Of a DNA stretch of 64,000 bases, positions 61,915-64,000 are shown in pieces (the stretch's first letter is position 1; each line of letters opens with the position of its first letter). Below the pieces are notes generated by a model, which saw only the letters and a program-made list of their open reading frames with translations, was not told the origin of the DNA and made no database searches. The position numbers and the translations under genes are program-made. This DNA comes from Shewanella woodyi ATCC 51908. Its GTDB lineage: Bacteria; Pseudomonadota; Gammaproteobacteria; Enterobacterales; Shewanellaceae. The stretch spans positions 4,836,001 through 4,900,000 of the forward strand of contig NC_010506.1 in NCBI RefSeq assembly GCF_000019525.1, in the 5' to 3' direction.

Positions 61915-63589
61915 AACTTCCTCCATGAGTTGCATCGAATCCATACTTAGCTTTGGCATACTCAAGGCTGACATAGCCATTATTTATATCATCCACTAAC
62001 GCCGCTGTTTTACGCTTTTTCGGATCCCCAAAGCCTGCCCCATTTGCCGTAATGACACGCACAATATCATCTGTATCAAGGGTTACTTCAGATGCCATCG
62101 CATGCACCTCAATCTCGCCATTGGTGCGGATAACCTCAACTCGGTTGACACTACCATCCTCACCTTTATTGAGCCCCCACGGAGCTATTTTATTACGTGT
62201 GTACGCACAGGTAAGGAAGCTATTATCGGAGCGAATAACATAGTCAATCACCACACCTTTGCCACCTCGATACTCACCCGCTCCAGCATCTTCATCATTC
62301 AACGCGACTTGTCCTACGGTCACGCCGTAGCGGGTTTCGGCAATTTCTGCCGGGCAGTTAAACGTATCGCCATGCATGGCGCAAAACATAGCATTAGCAC
62401 CATCAAAGCCATCTCCGGCTCCCCAACCACCAATTTCGGGCTCAATGATGGAGTAGTGTTGTCCTGTATCTGGGTGCTTTCCTCCCATAATGGTGGCGCA
62501 AATTGAAGAGAAGTTACCACTGGGCAGAGTGTCGGTGACTTTTTCTGCCAAGCAACGCCAGATAAGATCATTAAGGCGGATCATGGTTTCAAAGTAGATC
62601 CCACAAGGCCCTGGGGCTTGCACATCATAAATAGAGCCTGAGCGAGTTTTGACGTCCAACACTCTGAAACAGCCCCCATTCGCAAGCTGCCGGTCACCAA
62701 TCAAGCCCATTAGCGCCATCTGACACGCCAACATGGTGCCATCTTTAGAGAGGTTAATAGGCAGAGGGCTCTGAATAGGCGCTTGAGTTAAATCGATAAC
62801 CAATTTGCTTCCTGATACCTCGATAGCAACAGATAGATGGCTGCCATCGTCTTGAGCTTCATCTATCTCATACTTGCCATCAGGTAGTGCCTTAATGGCT
62901 TTCTCTGCCATGGCTTGACCCAATTCAAGATAACTCTCCACCGCATGGACATAACTGGAACGACCATATTTATTAACCAGACTCAGGATTCGTTTGCCCC
63001 CTAATCTCAATGCCGATATCTGTGCCCATAGGTCACCCTTTAGAAATTCCGGCATTCTAGAGTTTGCAGTGAGCATATCAAACACCGAAAGTATCGGTTC
63101 ATCATTGACGAACAACTTAACGGCGGGAATACGGATCCCCTCTTGATAGATCTCAGTCGCATCCACAGACATTGAGCCTGGAGATTTACCGGAAACATCA
63201 TTCCAATGGGCAATATTCACCGCCCACGCTAGGAGCTCCCCCTCCATAAATACAGGCTTAATCAGCACCACATCATTGAGATGGGTTACGCCGCCATAGT
63301 AAGGATCGTTAGTGATAAATATATCGCCATCATTGATACCTTCAGGCTTGAACTTGTTGATAATGGCTTTAACAGACTTGTCCAGCGCCCCCACAAAAGC
63401 AGGAATTCCAGCGCCTGCACTCGCTAACTCTCCTTTGGGATCTGTGATCGCCGTCGCCATATCTAATACTTCATAGATAATCGGACTCATTGCCGTCTTG
63501 GCTATGGTGTAGAACATCTCATCACTGATTGATCGTAATGAATTTTGAATAATTTCCAGTGTAATGGGGTCGTCATTAAACATGTTCAC
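61907..63589 (-). CDS. Hydantoinase B/oxoprolinase family subunit
   Basis: The product is 560 residues. Family marks include DPITLEIIQNSLRSISDEM at the N-terminus, FITNDPYYGGVTHLNDV and the Gly-rich GGWGAGDGFDGANAMF. The subunit pairs with a HyuA-type ATPase subunit for ATP-dependent opening of hydantoin or oxoproline rings; related acetone carboxylases share the fold. It overlaps hyuA by 14 bases and the racemase by 8, so the three form one operon on the minus strand. Start ATG at 63587-63589. Confidence 0.9.
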   Translation of the reverse strand: MNMFNDDPITLEIIQNSLRSISDEMFYTIAKTAMSPIIYEVLDMATAITDPKGELASAGAGIPAFVGALDKSVKAIINKFKPEGINDGDIFITNDPYYGGVTHLNDVVLIKPVFMEGELLAWAVNIAHWNDVSGKSPGSMSVDATEIYQEGIRIPAVKLFVNDEPILSVFDMLTANSRMPEFLKGDLWAQISALRLGGKRILSLVNKYGRSSYVHAVESYLELGQAMAEKAIKALPDGKYEIDEAQDDGSHLSVAIEVSGSKLVIDLTQAPIQSPLPINLSKDGTMLACQMALMGLIGDRQLANGGCFRVLDVKTRSGSIYDVQAPGPCGIYFETMIRLNDLIWRCLAEKVTDTLPSGNFSSICATIMGGKHPDTGQHYSIIEPEIGGWGAGDGFDGANAMFCAMHGDTFNCPAEIAETRYGVTVGQVALNDEDAGAGEYRGGKGVVIDYVIRSDNSFLTCAYTRNKIAPWGLNKGEDGSVNRVEVIRTNGEIEVHAMASEVTLDTDDIVRVITANGAGFGDPKKRKTAALVDDINNGYVSLEYAKAKYGFDATHGGSYE

Positions 63590-64000
63590 CTCCCTTATTC
63601 TTTAGCAGCTCAACAATCACATTGCTGTATTCATCAAGAAACACGGTTTGATCAGGATGAATGACAATCGTAGTGCCTGTTTGCTCGATAATCGCAGGGC
63701 CGGAAAATGCCATCATCGGCTCCAGCAGATCACCGTCATATATTACCGAGGTATGCACGCCATCTTCGGCAAAGTCGACTTCACGCTCCCCTTTGATGGT
63801 TTCAGCAATCAAACGTCCGCTTTGCTGCTGTTTAGCTAACTTCACTTTGCCAACGTCCGCTTTGCCAACAAGATGCAATCCGACCAGCTCTATCTCATTA
63901 TCTAGGTTGTAGGTGTACTCCTGTTTATAGAGTTGCTGAAAAGACTCCCTGACTTGATCGATAGAACTCTCATTAAGTATCAATGGCAAAGGCACCTCAA
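63576..64000 (-). CDS. Hydantoinase A/oxoprolinase family subunit, C-terminal part only
   Basis: The frame is open to the right edge, so the start and most of the protein (normally about 680 residues) lie outside. The visible 140 residues hold the C-terminal domain, with GPAIIEQTGTTIVIHPDQTV, a stretch characteristic of the family. The stop overlaps the hyuB start. An internal GTG near 63995 is not the real start. Confidence 0.88.
   Translation of the reverse strand, partial: EVPLPLILNESSIDQVRESFQQLYKQEYTYNLDNEIELVGLHLVGKADVGKVKLAKQQQSGRLIAETIKGEREVDFAEDGVHTSVIYDGDLLEPMMAFSGPAIIEQTGTTIVIHPDQTVFLDEYSNVIVELLKNKGGEHV

Overview
The window looks like chromosomal DNA of a marine gammaproteobacterium of the Shewanella type. 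The backbone gcvP-gcvH-gcvT / ubiI / ubiH / ygfB / zapA / 6S RNA / ygfA follows the order familiar from Escherichia coli. It is accompanied by families common in Alteromonadales: MipA/OmpV with DUF3019 and RstAB, DUF3144, DUF2956, a hut-tonB-exbBD heme locus and an HTH_43 protein. The species assignment is inference from gene content only.

Bases 1-9680: the glycine cleavage operon (gcvP runs off the left edge), with a perfect 90-bp duplication between gcvT and gcvH. Next come two flavin hydroxylases of ubiquinone synthesis, separated by a one-gene insert with integron-cassette-like ends. ygfB follows without the usual pepP, then zapA and 6S RNA, whose 3' end and terminator are partly repeated twice downstream. 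Bases 9680-16400: an accessory block between 6S RNA and ygfA, carrying two MipA-like outer-membrane proteins, DUF3019, an RstA/RstB two-component system, an ECF sigma/anti-sigma pair and YceI. Bases 16500-34300: ygfA, a periplasmic binding protein, an NlpE-like lipoprotein, an IS200-type insertion sequence, ung, a pilin-like protein, a LysE exporter, a TonB receptor, a sigma-54 activator, ccoG, an acyl-CoA ligase, an AraC regulator with a divergent TauE-type transporter, and a repeat-rich stretch with an IS4-type transposase remnant. Bases 34300-44430: an ABC exporter, then the complete heme-uptake locus hutZ-hutX-hutA // tonB-exbB-exbD-hutB-hutC-hutD around a Fur-box-like site.

Bases about 44572-59261: an AT-rich genomic island of about 14.7 kb inserted inside a DUF2956 gene. 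The first 26 codons of that gene lie on the left and the last 84 on the right, and they rejoin in frame. The island starts with three overlapping tyrosine-recombinase genes and a small coiled-coil protein, a layout recalling Tn554 and other recombinase-trio elements. It also carries its own intact, divergent DUF2956 gene, which may replace the one it breaks. Two cargo modules look like defence functions: an SF2 helicase with a small winged-helix-like protein opposite an XRE controller with a C-box-like operator; and an operon of a ComEC-like metallo-beta-lactamase, a trypsin-like protease fused to an NTPase, and an NTPase-TPR protein. The latter resembles type I AVAST and related STAND conflict systems and is the best candidate for an unusual system here.

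Bases 59520-64000: a NaChBac-type channel, an HTH_43 protein, and a hydantoinase/oxoprolinase operon with an Asp/Glu-type racemase, whose first gene runs off the right edge.
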